From: Dactylis glomerata
Lineage: Eukaryota > Streptophyta > Magnoliopsida > Poales > Poaceae
Length of the DNA: 64,000 nt
Reading direction: 5' to 3'
NCBI GenBank assembly: GCA_007115705.1
Contig: QXEO01000553.1
Coordinates: 11,954,491-12,018,490, forward strand
Shown here one piece after another: positions 12,728 through 23,050 of this stretch; the stretch's first letter is position 1; every line of letters starts with the position of its first letter. A program made the position numbers and the translations under genes. The notes below the pieces were generated by a model, which worked only from the letters and a program-made list of their open reading frames with translations, was not told the DNA's origin and made no database searches.

Positions 12728-12757
12728 TTTATAAGAGTAAATAGTACATGGTAGAGA
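12728..12757 (-). other. Helitron 5' terminus
   Basis: On the minus strand the element starts TCTCTACCATGTACTATTTA and continues into an AT-rich stretch with CTCTTATAAA, very like other plant Helitron 5' ends. The base before TC is A (plus strand T at 12758). Paired with the CTAG end at 2276, it fixes the element length. Confidence 0.88.
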
Positions 12758-13289
12758 TACATAAGCTGTCCCCAACAATTACAAAATAAAGTCTAAATGA
12801 AACGACTAAATCTTCAAGGTCTTCAAACTCTTTCTTCTTCCATGATATAATCTTGTATTTTCCAGAGGGCAGCCGAATAGAACCAAACCATAAACCTGTA
12901 AATACCAACGAAGGTTCTCCCATAATTTTAATTTGAGCCGCAATGCCAAGGCTACGTGCACGCGCGCAGCCATTGAAGTAGTCAATCAACATCGGCAAGA
13001 GTACCAACAACAGTATGTCAGGGCGAAATAACCGAACAACTTGGTCGACGTCGCTGGGGAGTCGAGAGTATGAATCACCATTGTCGAGGACGTAGCAGCC
13101 GGGAAAATTATTGCGAGGATAATACTCCTCGCGGCGACCATGAGAAAAGATCCAAGATTGATCTAGCGAAGCAAGATCCAAAGAACCATATCTAGAGAAC
13201 TGTAATCTTTCAATACTGCCATTGACGCCAGGACAAAGATCTCGTCGTCGAAGGAAGAACCGAAGATCAATTATTGTAGATGATGTCAT
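12758..13289 (-). pseudogene. Unrecognised host ORF, 5' part, cut by the Helitron
   Basis: An ATG at 13289-13287 opens 177 codons with no stop before the Helitron junction at 12758. The product has a basic start (LRRRD), a central stretch GCYVLDNGDSYSRLPSDVD, a short hydrophobic run (DILLLVLLPML) and a lysine-rich segment (SWKKKEF). I do not recognise the family. Sequence before the ATG looks like a plant 5' leader. Without the Helitron the frame would continue at 2275 and stop at 2130. Reading on into the Helitron end adds only a few codons before a stop. Whether it was functional before the insertion is unknown. Confidence 0.5.
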
Positions 13290-13370
13290 CTCTGTTGATA
13301 TGAAGATCAACAGAAGATGGCTTCCAAACCCTAACTTAATCTACTAGAAAATACTATTTTTACTAAAACC

Positions 13371-13450
13371 TCCACACATAGATTAGGTTCCCCACTCCTC
13401 CTTACGCCGGCGAGGCCGGCCGGAGGAGGGGGAACCAATCTATGGTGGAG
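13371..13450. repeat. Imperfect inverted repeat, GC-rich centre
   Basis: The left arm (CATAGATTAGGTTCCCCACTC ending near GCCGGC) and the right arm (GCCGGCC to GGAACCAATCTATG) pair with a few mismatches over about 35 bp around a GAG centre. It lies 80-160 bp upstream of the ATG at 13289, so a transcript of that gene would carry a strong hairpin in its 5' leader. It could also be a short foldback element. Confidence 0.55.
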
Positions 13451-13470
13451 TAGGAGGTAGAGGCGGCGGC

Positions 13471-14398
13471 GGCGGCTGTTTCTCCTGCGGCTGAGAGGAT
13501 ATAGAAGATTATAGATTTGAACCGGACGTGGTCATGACGGCATGATTATTCATTATTGTATTTCGTTCTTTTATCTCGTTTAATTAATCAGCTGATCTTG
13601 ATATCGTATACGTCCTGGAGAGCTGATCGAGTTTGCATGGTACAACGTTTTGAACTTCCGATCCTTCTGAGTCGGGTTATCGCCACGATGAGCCTGAACA
13701 ATTACTCTATTAATTATTTTAATCAGCTAATCATGTATGGTGCCGGTTAATTCATGCATTCACGTGATTAGGTGTTGCATGGTGCCATTAAATCCATGCA
13801 CAATGGATACGTTACGTAGCCCATCTAATTCATGTGATGCATATATGACACATGAGCTAGCTAGCTAAATAAAACCATCAAATTTTACCAACGATTAATT
13901 CCTTTTATAAGATTTCTTTTTATTGGTAAGATCTTCTTTATATCTTATATGGATTATTTAGCATAATGTGGCCATATTTTATATATAGTGTTGTCGGGAT
14001 GAAGCCGACTTTCATCTCGCGGTCGAATATTAAGTGTTACTCACGAGCTGTAAATTATTGTTTTTTTTAACCACCATTCATTAATATTCACCAATTATCG
14101 TTCACGTTTGGCATATTTTGCTCCGCCAATCATTGCTATCATTTATTTGAAATGATTGTTTATTATCTTTCATTCATTTGAATTTTATCTCATTATTCTA
14201 TTATAATGAGATTTTACGGTTCGAAGTGATATCTTCGATGCAATTTTGGACACTCATATTTATATTGGTCAAAATCGATGTCAATAGGTATGTAGATCTG
14301 ATTTCCCCGCTTGTAGGTTTGCATCTCGTAGACCAGATCTTGGCTTGTTCTTGTTCGTCTTTGTAGGAATTTTTTTGTTTTTTATGCTGCGAAACCCT
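13471..14398. other. AT-rich intergenic interval
   Basis: No supported ORF, RNA gene or terminal repeat. Positions 14290-14398 (from GTAGGTTTGCATCTCGTAG to a poly-T-rich stretch) are reminiscent of transcribed leaders or LTR ends of Triticeae retrotransposons, but no matching partner is seen in the window. It directly abuts the zinc-knuckle pseudogene, so 14398/14399 may be a breakpoint. Confidence 0.4.
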
Positions 14399-15811
14399 TC
14401 AGCACCCACACCTGCTGAAGCTCAGATTTATGTGGACATCTAGAACCTTCCAAATAATGACAGTCATCTGAGCTGAAGAATCAGGCACCCCCATGTGAAA
14501 ACCATCAACCCTCTTGAGATCATCAACAGTGGGAAAACTCACCAAGTAAACATCCTCTCCATGGGAAATGGCCTCCCACTTCCATTGAGAGCTCAGTGGA
14601 CATATCTGTGCCATTAACCATTGAATGGCCATGGCAGAAGCAGACCCCCCGTGATCTTGATAATAGCAGTAGGCGACCCCTTTGGAGCCAGGTGAGCCTT
14701 GTAAACACTATCAGGAAGCCTCAAGCATAGGGATTCCTCGCACGCAGGACCACCAGCAAAAGCCTGCGGCTTAGGTAGCTTAAGAGTAGGGTACCTGAGC
14801 GTGGGATGAGACATGGTATCACACACAAGACAGTAGTGTTGAACCTTACAATCTTTAGTAGCATGCATATCCACCGAACTCTTCCAGCATTTCCCGGTCT
14901 TGGCCGGTGCAAACTCAGCAACCTTAGAAACACCAGTGGCCTGCACAACAGAATCTGGCTGCACCACAGAAGAAGCACCAGCAGTGTTTACCATACTTCC
15001 AGAGGAATCTGGCATGAACAAAAACTGCGGCTGAACAAAATGCATTTGCGGAGGAGGCACACTCTGCGAGCTAGTAGAGGCCACATTCTTTTTCTTCTTC
15101 CGCTTGTTCTTGGCAGCGGCATTTGGAACCGGTGCACTTGGCAGCTGAAACACAGGGATACCAGACGTCTGCTGGAGCGACCCCCCAACCTGCCCATATG
15201 GTGGTGCATAAAATGTCAGGGGTTGCTGATAGACTGGTGCCAACTGAAAAGACTGAGCGAGATGGAACATTGGCTGCTGCGGGTACTGGATATACGCTGG
15301 CGGTCCGGGCTGATGAGACAGAGCTTGAAGAGGCTGCAACTGCCACTGAGTCGGCTCCCCGAACTGGGAACCTGGCGGAACCCCTCCAACCAGCTGAGCA
15401 GAAGCAGACTAAGGCGGATAGGTCGGCACTTATGTCAGAGCAAACTGGCTACCGAGCACCGATGCCTGACTTGGCAGGCGCGTCCCCACAGCGGAGACCG
15501 CATGGGCAGGCGGACGTGGCGCATCGCCACTAGTGCCTCCCGCAGGCGGCCGTAGACCCGCCATGGCGACGGCAGTGAATGCCCTCGGTGGAGGAACCCG
15601 AGGCAGCAGCGAGGAAGAAGAGGCCAGAGAAGAACTTGCGGCAGCGAACGATCCCGACGTAGAGCTTGCGGCGGGAGGAGGGCAAAGAAGCGGCAGCGAT
15701 GTAGCAACAGTTGATGAAGACAAGTCAAGCGAGAGGCAGTTTGGGGTCGGATCGTGATCAACCCTAACCCTTGGGGTCCACAGCGACCTGAACCGACGCA
15801 CCAGATGCCCC
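14399..15811 (-). pseudogene. Zinc-knuckle protein pseudogene, 3' segment
   Basis: The minus strand encodes a Pro/Ser/Ala-rich N-terminal region, a Gln/Pro-rich stretch (QPLQALSHQPGPP), a basic KNKRKKKK patch, and a zinc knuckle. The knuckle reads CWKSSVDMHATKDCKVQHYC, with CLVC after it; the second cysteine of the usual CxxC is Ser. The pattern resembles a large grass family of CCHC proteins of unknown function. Damage seen: two in-frame stops (about 15433 and 15412), a frameshift in the G run near 14647, and another near 14430 before similarity ends. The upstream part continues across the CACTA insertion into 28725-28788, then 59135-59351. Probably a dead gene or retroduplicated copy. Confidence 0.7.
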
Positions 15812-15836
15812 CACTAGTGGAAAAATGCTTATAGGT
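15812..15836 (+). repeat. CACTA left terminal inverted repeat
   Basis: About 22 of 25 bases match the inverse of the right end (28697-28721), starting with CACTAGTGG. The target duplication CCC sits directly outside. Confidence 0.93.
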
Positions 15837-16072
15837 GGCGCACCTTTTATCATATGCGTGGCGCATATGGTATGCGCCACCAATGCCATGCCACCAATAA
15901 CAGTTTATTGGTGGCGCATCACGATATGCGCCACGCATATGGTGAATATTGGTGGCGCATATAGCATATGCGCCATTAGAGGATTATGCGTGGCGCATAT
16001 TGCTATATGCGCCACCAATAGACAATGCGCCACTAAAGACCTATGAGATGCGCCACTGATATTTCGTGCAGG
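15830..16072. repeat. CACTA left subterminal repeat array
   Basis: About ten copies of a 10-12 bp word around GTGGCGCATAT, many paired head-to-head as palindromes (GGCGCATATxxxATATGCGCC). In En/Spm such subterminal repeats are the binding sites of the second element protein (TnpA type). The same words recur at 28279-28690. Confidence 0.88.
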
Positions 16073-16294
16073 TCCAAAAAAAACTAATATTTTCTGGTAT
16101 TTATAGACAGCAATGCACAAATATATATATATAGGTATACCAGAATACACAGCATACAGTACAAAACAAATATATCATCACAAACAATTAGATCCATAAT
16201 ATAGTGACAAAGTTCCCGAATATTATAAGTGTTAGAGCATATATAGCCCAAGTCCATGCATTACACACATTACACATTACACACACTACACATC

Positions 16295-16564
16295 TCACCA
16301 AAAGACCGAGTAGACTACACCCGTAATGGTGAGCAAGACCGGGAGCACGATCATCAAGGTCTTCATCCGGTTGTTGTTTCTCCGCTCTCCTAGGAGGTGG
16401 ATCCTCCACCTAGCTTCCGCTAGCTCTCTCGTTGGATACCCCTTGTAGGAGTTGCCGCTGAACTTGTTCACTTGCTTCTGACAATCCTCCCACTCATCGT
16501 AGACTCCTGGTACCCATCCTTTGTACACCATGTAGCATCTCGGCATCTCTGTAGACAAAGCCAT
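16295..16564 (-). CDS. Small viroplasmin-like (RNase H1 N-domain) protein with C-terminal membrane segment
   Basis: 89 codons from the ATG at 16564 to TGA at 16295. Residues 10-53 (YMVYKGWVPGVYDEW, then KFSGNSYKGYPTRELAEARW) match the pattern of the short hybrid-binding domain found at the N-terminus of RNase H1 and in caulimovirus viroplasmin: aromatic VYKGxxPGxY, a WxxC-xxQV helix, FxGxxYKxY, then TxxxAE. An Arg/Asn-rich linker and a strongly hydrophobic tail (residues 67-89, MIVLPVLLTITGVVYSVFW) follow, suggesting a tail anchor. No RNase H catalytic domain is attached. It lies downstream of the second CACTA gene on the same strand. A CTACAG acceptor just before the domain means it could instead be a terminal exon. 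Its role in transposition is unknown. Confidence 0.68.
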   Translation of the reverse strand: MALSTEMPRCYMVYKGWVPGVYDEWEDCQKQVNKFSGNSYKGYPTRELAEARWRIHLLGERRNNNRMKTLMIVLPVLLTITGVVYSVFW

Positions 16565-16865
16565 ATATATAGTATTCAAGCTATAAGAAAAGAGTTACAT
16601 ACGTCGACAAAGCCATATATCATATGCAACCGACAGAATGAAGGATTCACATGCATGTCGACAAAGGAAAGTACTCGAGCTAAGCAAAGAGTTATATATA
16701 AGTATCCCGCATACAAAAGTAAATAAGTCCAACAACGATGGTTTTGACTAAGGCAAGTTATAAGTTTACACCTCACACACAAACACACCGGAATGAGTTG
16801 CAGACGGTAAAGTTTATGACTCAAGCACATACGATTGACATACACGCTTAAACGACTAGGAAGAA

Positions 16866-19800
16866 TCATGAAGACTTTGGTTGGCATGGCTCCGGGAACG
16901 GTTTGTAGCAATCTTTCGTTGTCCATGTCCTAGTGTCACGCTGTTTCTGTAACCGGTCTTCAATCTCGCGCTTAGCCAACGGTCTGGCGTAGGACAAGGT
17001 TCCGCCCCTTGTGATGACATCTTCTTGCAAGATAGTCGCAATCTGATTCTGGATGCGGAAGAAGTTGTCCCTAAGTTCAGCGTCCTCGATCCTTGCATGC
17101 TCTTCGGCCCATCCTCGGACACTAGCTGGCGTTGTAAGCCTGTGTTCGTTCTGGATGATCGCCCGCATGTGATGGAGGGCGTAGAAGGCCTCCTTGACAC
17201 TGTTAGGCGGCTGCTTGACGCAGGGGAACTTGATTACGTGCTTGAACATGTGTCTGCCGTCCTTGACATTTTCTGCCCCCTTCCTGAAGTCGCCTCCCTT
17301 CCTGGCGTATCCCTCGAGAGCATCATCTAGAACACCCTTGATGTAGGCGTAGTTTTTTGTCTTTGCCTCACTCCCCGAGTCTAAGTAGACGGCTACCGAG
17401 TACCTCGGGGCAACGAGGATCAATGTGCAGTATATGTCTCTGCGCAAAACAGTTGAAACGAAAGAATATTGGAAAAGGAGCTAAGAAATGACAAGTTATT
17501 ACGGCGGCCGAGTGAGTGTGCACTTACTCGGGGAAGTAAGGAAGAAGTATGTCTTTTTTACTCTTGTTGTCCAGCAGGAACTTTTGGAGGTACTCCTTTG
17601 CTCTGGAACAGTTCGCTGGATTCATCAACATGCCTTCACGCATGTAGTAGGGGTCCGCTATCGCGACGCCAGGGTTCTCCTCTCTGTTGACCTTCATCGC
17701 CCGCTGGAGCGCGTATAGGCGGACCAAGTTATAGTCCAGCCGTTTGGCGTTGAAAAGCTTGAAGACGTCCTCGTACGATATGAAGAAGATATCCGCGGGG
17801 TGATCATCGACGAAGCCCACGTCCGCTGGAACCTTCACCGGGAAAACCGGGTACGATGGATTTGTTTCCTTAAGAAGGCCCTCCTCCAGATACAGGATAC
17901 TGTGCATAAGGCTCACCATCGCTCCACTCGCGTGGGCGACCTGCTCCTCAGTCATGATCGGTTTTCCAGCTTCATGAATTATGCCCTGCAAGGTGCCCTT
18001 AGCGGGTTGTGACATCGGGTCATCGTGAACCTTGGGCCTCTTCGGACCGATAGGCTGCTGGCTCGCAGACGGCTTATCCTTCTTGGTCCTCTTCCGGTGG
18101 TGCTTCTTCTGGATGGGACCACCGGTTTCCAACTGCTCACCACAGCCGGTTGCCAACTGATCACCGCCGCTCACCACCTTATGGAGTGTGTTGGGGCTAA
18201 AAATATTTCCCGTATTGACTTTAGGATCAGCGGCGCCAGCATCCGGAGGCGTCTCCTCTAGGGCACCATGGAAGTCCAAACGCGTGCATGCTTTGGTGCG
18301 AGCATTTGGATCTTCACGGACACGGTAGGGTTCTTCCAGCATGTTTAGCATGAACAGAGAGTCGGTGGCGCCGGTGTTGAGCCAGTCATCTGGGTTGTCA
18401 TCATCATCATTGTTGATGTCCTCAACCAGTACTGGGTATGATGCAGCGACGGCCTTGCCATGTGGTGCTGGTGGTGGCTGCGGTAAAGCGGCGGCCAACA
18501 ACTTCTGGTAACGGGAGGTGTTGGCGGAGACAACTTGTTGTGGCCGCCGAGGCGGTGGCACCATACGTGGCGGCGCCGGCTCAGTAACTGGTGCCGAACA
18601 TGGCGGTGGCTCAGTAACTTTTTCCATGCGTGGCGGCTGAGTAACTTGTTGTTCCTTCACAAGCCGAATCTGGGTCTTCGGCCATGTCAAGACCCAGCCG
18701 AAGCAACCCGCAAGGGTCTTATGTTCATCGGCGCCTTGAGGTTGGGTTGGGGGGTCAATGTCTTCGCATCCCGGCAACACCCGAGCCAGCCGGACCTTGA
18801 ACACCGCTGATACCATATCCTTATGATGCATGACTGTGCTATTTGGCTGAATGATTGTGCCCTTAGCAACATCCTTCAGCTCGCCGTCCACGAAATGCAA
18901 AAGTGTGCAAGGTGTGTCCTGTGGGAAAACAAGTTTGCATTCATATCATGAGATGTCGCTGGCTATAGCTATATAGTCATCGAAGGCAAAGGAAATGAAA
19001 TGTGCTGGCCGGAGTCATTACCTTGGAGATGGCGTTGAGCTCGGCTAATGTCGATACACCGGTATCATTCTCCCGCCGAGATGCCTTACGACGAAGCACA
19101 ATCGGTTGCGCCTTAGCTATGGCGGGAGGAGGCACCGGTGCGATCGGCTGCTCGGTGTTGGCATTGCCGGGAGGTGGTGTCACCAGAGCGACCTCCGGGT
19201 GCGCGGTCATGTTGGCGACGGCGGGAGGGGGCACCGGAGCGGCCGCCGGTTGCGCCTCCTCGACGTTGGCGGTATCTGGAGTCACCACATCCGGCGACAC
19301 GTGCTGGATAGAGTTGCTGCCGGAGATGCTGGGCACCACTAGCGCCCCTCGTCGACCTGCCGCATTCCAAGCAGCAAGCCCCTCCCACAGCTCATTGGGA
19401 ATGATCTCGCGGAGCTTCTGTTGCACTTGCTGGGCGATCAGGTCCGGCATCTGCTCCCGGAGCTTTTCAACTTCGCGTCTTTCATTTGCGGCGGCGGCCG
19501 CAGCCGCCGCCGCCACTGCCGCGGCCTTCCTCTGTTTCTTTGCCTCGGGGTCCTCTTTCTTGAAGTCGCCAACCTTGTCGTCCGTACCATAGCCGGCCAC
19601 GCGGCCAGCTGAAGTCGGCGGCAAGGACTTGGCTCTCCCCTTGATCACGTTTATCACCCTGTTGAAGGGCGTGTCCCACCGCGGGTTCGCCGTCGACCCC
19701 TGGGATGAGCTCGAACTTGAAGCACAAGATCTTTCTTCGATTCTCTGCAGAGAAGGAAAGACATGGCCATTTAGAAATTTAGAACGCATATCGACTCGAT

Positions 19801-20868
19801 CGAGATGCGCAGTAAATTCCTTACCAGCTTTTTCTGGAACTTCCTCACATCATTGTCGTCGGTAACGAATTCCTTGAGTTCAGGGTGGAGATAGTAGCGG
19901 GCACGGACAAACTGCATCACCTGCTCATCCGTGAATTTGTGCCACGGGTTCTCTTTCCCTAGACGGGCATACTCGGCGTCCTCCTTTGCCCAAATGGCCT
20001 TCTTTCCTCGGTAACCGCCGCCTCCGCAGCGTTGGTTACCTATGTTGAGGTCCCGCATATGCCTCCCCCACTCGGTCCATTCGATACCTTCCGGAGTGAG
20101 GCACGCATCCTTGAACTTGATGAACTCATCTTCGTCGAGCATCGGCTCGGCCTTCTTTATCTCCTCCCAACTTTTGCCGACGAGAATTCTCTTCTTCACT
20201 CGACTTTTCCAGCTGCTCAAGGCAGTGCTCATCCTCGTGAGGGCTAACTTGTTGACCTTGTTCCCTTTGAGCTTCTTGTTATTGAACGGCTCTGGGAACT
20301 GGTACCGGTTGTGAAGCTTCTCAATGAGTAGCTCGCGCAACCGCGTATTGCCCTTAGCTCTTATGTTCTTCTGGTTGATGCTCATGCTCTCCCGCACGAT
20401 GCACCCAAGCTGCAAGCCGTACCCAGCGGCAAGCTTCGCAGGCTCCACGGGTTGGCCACTCGGTTTCACATACGTGAACTCTTCGAGCTTGGTGCCGAGT
20501 ACCGGCGGCATCCGATCCTTCCTTTCCTTCTTCTTCTTCTTCTTAGCGGCGCCGTCTGATCCACCGACGTCCATGCGGTCACTGCCACCATGACTACTTA
20601 AGTCATCCTCCTCGTCGCCATTGCTGCTTCCGGCGTTGTCGCCATCTTCGGCCTCGAAGTCATATTCGGACTCCGAGTCAACTTCATCGGCTGCACCTCC
20701 TTCGGCCTCCTCGCCAACTTCATCGGCCGCAGCTTCTTCGGCCTCCTCGTCGGACCCGCTCAAGTCATCGCCAAGCCGCCAAAACTTTAGGTTGGCTTTT
20801 CTTGCTTCTTCTTCGACGCTCATGGGCTGAGAAGGGCCAGCCCCAACGTCTTTGTCTCCGCTCGACAT
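16866..20868 (-). CDS. CACTA second gene (TnpA-position), four exons, C-terminal Ulp1/C48-like domain
   Basis: Exons inferred from phase-consistent splice sites: 20868-19824, 19744-19022, 18918-17528 and 17439-16866. Exon 1 has an acidic N-terminus and a conserved block (TPEGIEWTEWGRHMRDLN) seen in many grass CACTA proteins. Exon 2 has a poly-Ala run and a coiled-coil-like stretch (NERREVEKLREQMPDLIAQQ). Exon 3 is Pro-rich with a basic KKHHRKRTKKDK patch. Exon 4 resembles the end of a Ulp1-type cysteine protease (LILVAPRYSVAVYLDSGSE, then KQPPNSVKEAFYALHHMR). The Asp of YLDS and Gln of KQPP are present, but the expected His and Cys positions hold other residues, so activity is unlikely. By position this is the TnpA-type partner that would bind the subterminal repeats. 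The frame is open throughout. Confidence 0.8.
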
Positions 20869-20924
20869 GTCGGCACTTCATACAAAATATGTAATAATTT
20901 AATTAGTACAATAATTAATTAAGC

Positions 20925-21022
20925 TAGAGTCGACCGAAAAATTCGGCATGAACTTTGCTGTTTTTTTGACCTAGGAGTGCCCATTTCTCAACCGAAACGG
21001 AAGTAAATCGACATTTCGGGAG
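20925..21022 (-). promoter_or_regulatory. Shared upstream module of the second CACTA gene
   Basis: Lies 57-154 bp upstream of the ATG at 20868. It contains GAAAAATTCGGCATGA and CCGAAACGGAAGTAAATCGA followed by CATTTCGG. The same series of words, in the same order and spacing, lies at 27820-27922 upstream of the transposase. The CCGAAA...TTTCGG words form an inverted pair. Probably a core promoter or 5' leader element duplicated within the transposon. Confidence 0.6.
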
Positions 21023-21079
21023 AAATGGGCAACTCATTTAGAAATAACCTGTACCAATTCACATATACACATATTCCAG

Positions 21080-21300
21080 CAATAAGCAGCAGCAGCAGCA
21101 AAGCAGCAGCAGCAGCATCAGCATCAGCAAAGAAGCAGCAGCAGTAGCATCAGCAAAGCAGCAGCAGCATCAGCAAAGCAGCAGCAGCAAAGTAACAGCA
21201 AAGCGCAGCAGCAGCATCAGCAAAGCAGCATCAGCAAAGCAGCAGCAGCATCAGCAAAGCAGCAGCATCAGCAAAGCAGCAGCAGCAAAGCAACAGCAGT
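21080..21300. repeat. CAG/CAT/CAA trinucleotide-type microsatellite
   Basis: About 220 bp of AGCAGCAGCATCAGCAAAGC-type units, compound and imperfect. It lies between the two main CACTA genes in a region with no supported ORF. Confidence 0.95.
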
Positions 21301-22960
21301 TCACGGTGCCCAATGCAGGGATTAAGTGTCACAGCATATTGTTCACAGTTCACAGTACAGCAGCAACAACAAAATACTATACAGTTTAATATAGGATTCA
21401 TACAAGAAACTTGAAAACATAAAGACAGATTAATACAAGAAAACTTAAAATAAAGAAGAGAGAACTTTCAGCTGTATGCATAAATAACAGTACTGCCTCT
21501 GCACACTTATGTCAACACTCAACGCAAAATACTGGCGTCACTGAACAGTACAAAGTGGGAGATAAACTTTTCAGTAGAGATTGCCATCTTTCATCTTTGA
21601 GAACAAATAATAACAGAGTTTCGTTTTCTAAACCTTATGGGGTGGCCGCCCCTTTGCCATTTGGTACACATTGCCATCTTTCATCTTTTCAGTAGAGACT
21701 TCATAGCTGATGTTCACACTGCTAGCTAGTACTTCTATTAGTAGCTTGTAGTAGTATAAATACTACCCCTTGTATCTCAGATGAGAGCACCAAGTAGCAG
21801 CAAGACAATAAACAGAAAATTGCCCCAGCTTCTTGTGTCCCTCGTGAAGAGTTTCTTCCTAGTCTCTAGTGTATGTGTGTGTATCATCTAACCACTGCTA
21901 TCTTTGCTTAGAAACCAACACGTACATGGTTACTGCCCCTTTGCCATTTGGTACACATTAACTGGGATATGCTTATTTCTACAGTTAAGGGGTAATTAGA
22001 TGACTTAGTGGAAGACAAAGCTCTCAATGTGACAAAAGTGTTGAGAAAAATTGTGCACTGGTGCAAGTGAAAGGTTGATGTTTGCAATGCAAGCATGTTA
22101 TGAATAGCCTTACTGAACAGAGAAGATACGCTGCAAGATTTTAAACATGATTGCAGGTGTGCATATTGTTCAGTGAAAGATCGACAGCTTCTCCCTGATG
22201 TTTGCAATGCAAGCATAGCCTAGAAGTGAACTTGATTCAGATAATAGTGTCTACTACTCCACTGTAAATGTTCCATGGGCGCCATACATCATAATGGATG
22301 CAAAAATCATGGGAGTAATTATACTATAGCCTAGAACAAAATGAAAGATCTGGCAGAATCTCAAGCCACTGGGTCGCAGTTATTATGAAAGTAGAAATCA
22401 TGTGTTCCGCATAATAAAGAGCAAAAAGCAGATATCCCCACTGAAGTATTGAACCACCCACTTTAGAGAAACTACTATATAAGAAATTCGTCAGCATGAC
22501 ATGACAACCTTAAACAACTCATATCTATCATGTGTACGAAAACGAGTAGCTAATCCAGTATCAGACTATAAAATATGCTTAAACACGCTATCCACAGCGC
22601 CTCACGAGCCACTCCACTAACGAAAAGTCAGGTGCGCTTTCGCGCTGTCTGCAGATGCTCCCCAAGGTAAAGATGATTCGTCGTGATATATATATGCTAT
22701 AGTAAAGCCAAGGGCACATTTCAAAATCACAAACACCCAATAGCTCAGCATCAAAGCATAATGCCGGAATGCTAGTATTATCCGCCCTTAAATAACAACG
22801 AAATAGATGTATTCGAATCGGGTCACAGAGACACTCCTAAGAACATCCTATGCATTGCGCGTTGAGCTTGGCATAGGAACGGATCAAGGGAGCGCGCACG
22901 CGCGAGGAGCGCTCGTGAAGGAAACAGAGCAGGGAGGGAGTCAGGCGAGCGAGGGTGGGT
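21301..22960. other. CACTA internal non-coding region
   Basis: No supported ORF. It holds short direct repeats: a GCCATCTTTCATCTT word at about 21583 and 21671, CCCCTTTGCCATTTGGTACACA at about 21650 and 21937, and GATGTTTGCAATGCAAGCAT at about 22077 and 22198. Part of 21400-22960 may be captured intron or flank of the aminoalcoholphosphotransferase gene, since it directly follows that exon's splice donor. No second exon of that gene was found. Confidence 0.5.
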
Positions 22961-22966
22961 GCTTAC

Positions 22967-23050
22967 GGGAACCAGAGCGGGAAGAGGTGGACGAATCGCG
23001 ACCAGAAGGGCTGGAGGATGTACTTGGCGACGATGGAGTGGTCGACGCCG
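22967..23050 (-). pseudogene. Captured exon fragment of an aminoalcoholphosphotransferase (choline/ethanolamine phosphotransferase) gene
   Basis: The minus strand reads GVDHSIVAKYILQPFWSRFV followed by HLFPLWFP, then a GT donor (GTAAGC) at 22966. From memory this matches the N-terminal cytosolic stretch of plant CDP-alcohol phosphotransferases that make phosphatidylcholine and phosphatidylethanolamine in the ER. It also stops where the host gene's first exon stops. The expected preceding residues (the start of the protein) are missing. Instead the frame runs into Gly/Glu-rich sequence, so the left breakpoint of the capture is near 23050. The catalytic CDP-alcohol motif and membrane helices are absent. 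Only an exon piece, and perhaps intron, was transduplicated; it cannot encode an enzyme. Confidence 0.8.

Larger units (their letters stand above)
2276..12757 (-). mobile_element. Helitron, 10.5 kb, autonomous-type but broken
   Basis: Both ends are readable on the minus strand. The 5' end is TCTCTACC... at 12757, preceded by A. The 3' end is ...CATCTAG at 2276, followed by T, with a GC-rich hairpin about 10 nt upstream of the CTAG. Insertion between A and T without a target duplication is the Helitron rule. Inside, all on the minus strand, are a Helitron N-terminal/Rep domain, a Pif1-like helicase and a multi-exon RPA70-like OB-fold gene, the usual content of large plant Helitrons. The Rep-helicase has at least four inactivating lesions, so this copy is probably immobile on its own. 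It sits inside another open frame (12758-13289 and 2130-2275). Confidence 0.92.

Noticed and set aside
12130..12762. 210-codon minus-strand ORF in the Helitron 5' region
   Set aside because: Crosses the Helitron terminus and is Arg/Pro/Ser-rich without motifs; overlapping frames are open on both strands.
14280..14398. Possible copia-type LTR end
   Set aside because: Only a vague resemblance; no TG start, target duplication or partner could be found.
14806..15555. 249-codon plus-strand ORF
   Set aside because: Antisense shadow of the zinc-knuckle pseudogene; composition is a mirror of its codons.
15830..16072. CRISPR-like array
   Set aside because: The repeated words are short palindromes with irregular spacing in a plant CACTA end; they are subterminal transposase sites.
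19002..19592. 196-codon plus-strand ORF
   Set aside because: Antisense of exon 2 of the second CACTA gene, caused by GC-rich codons.
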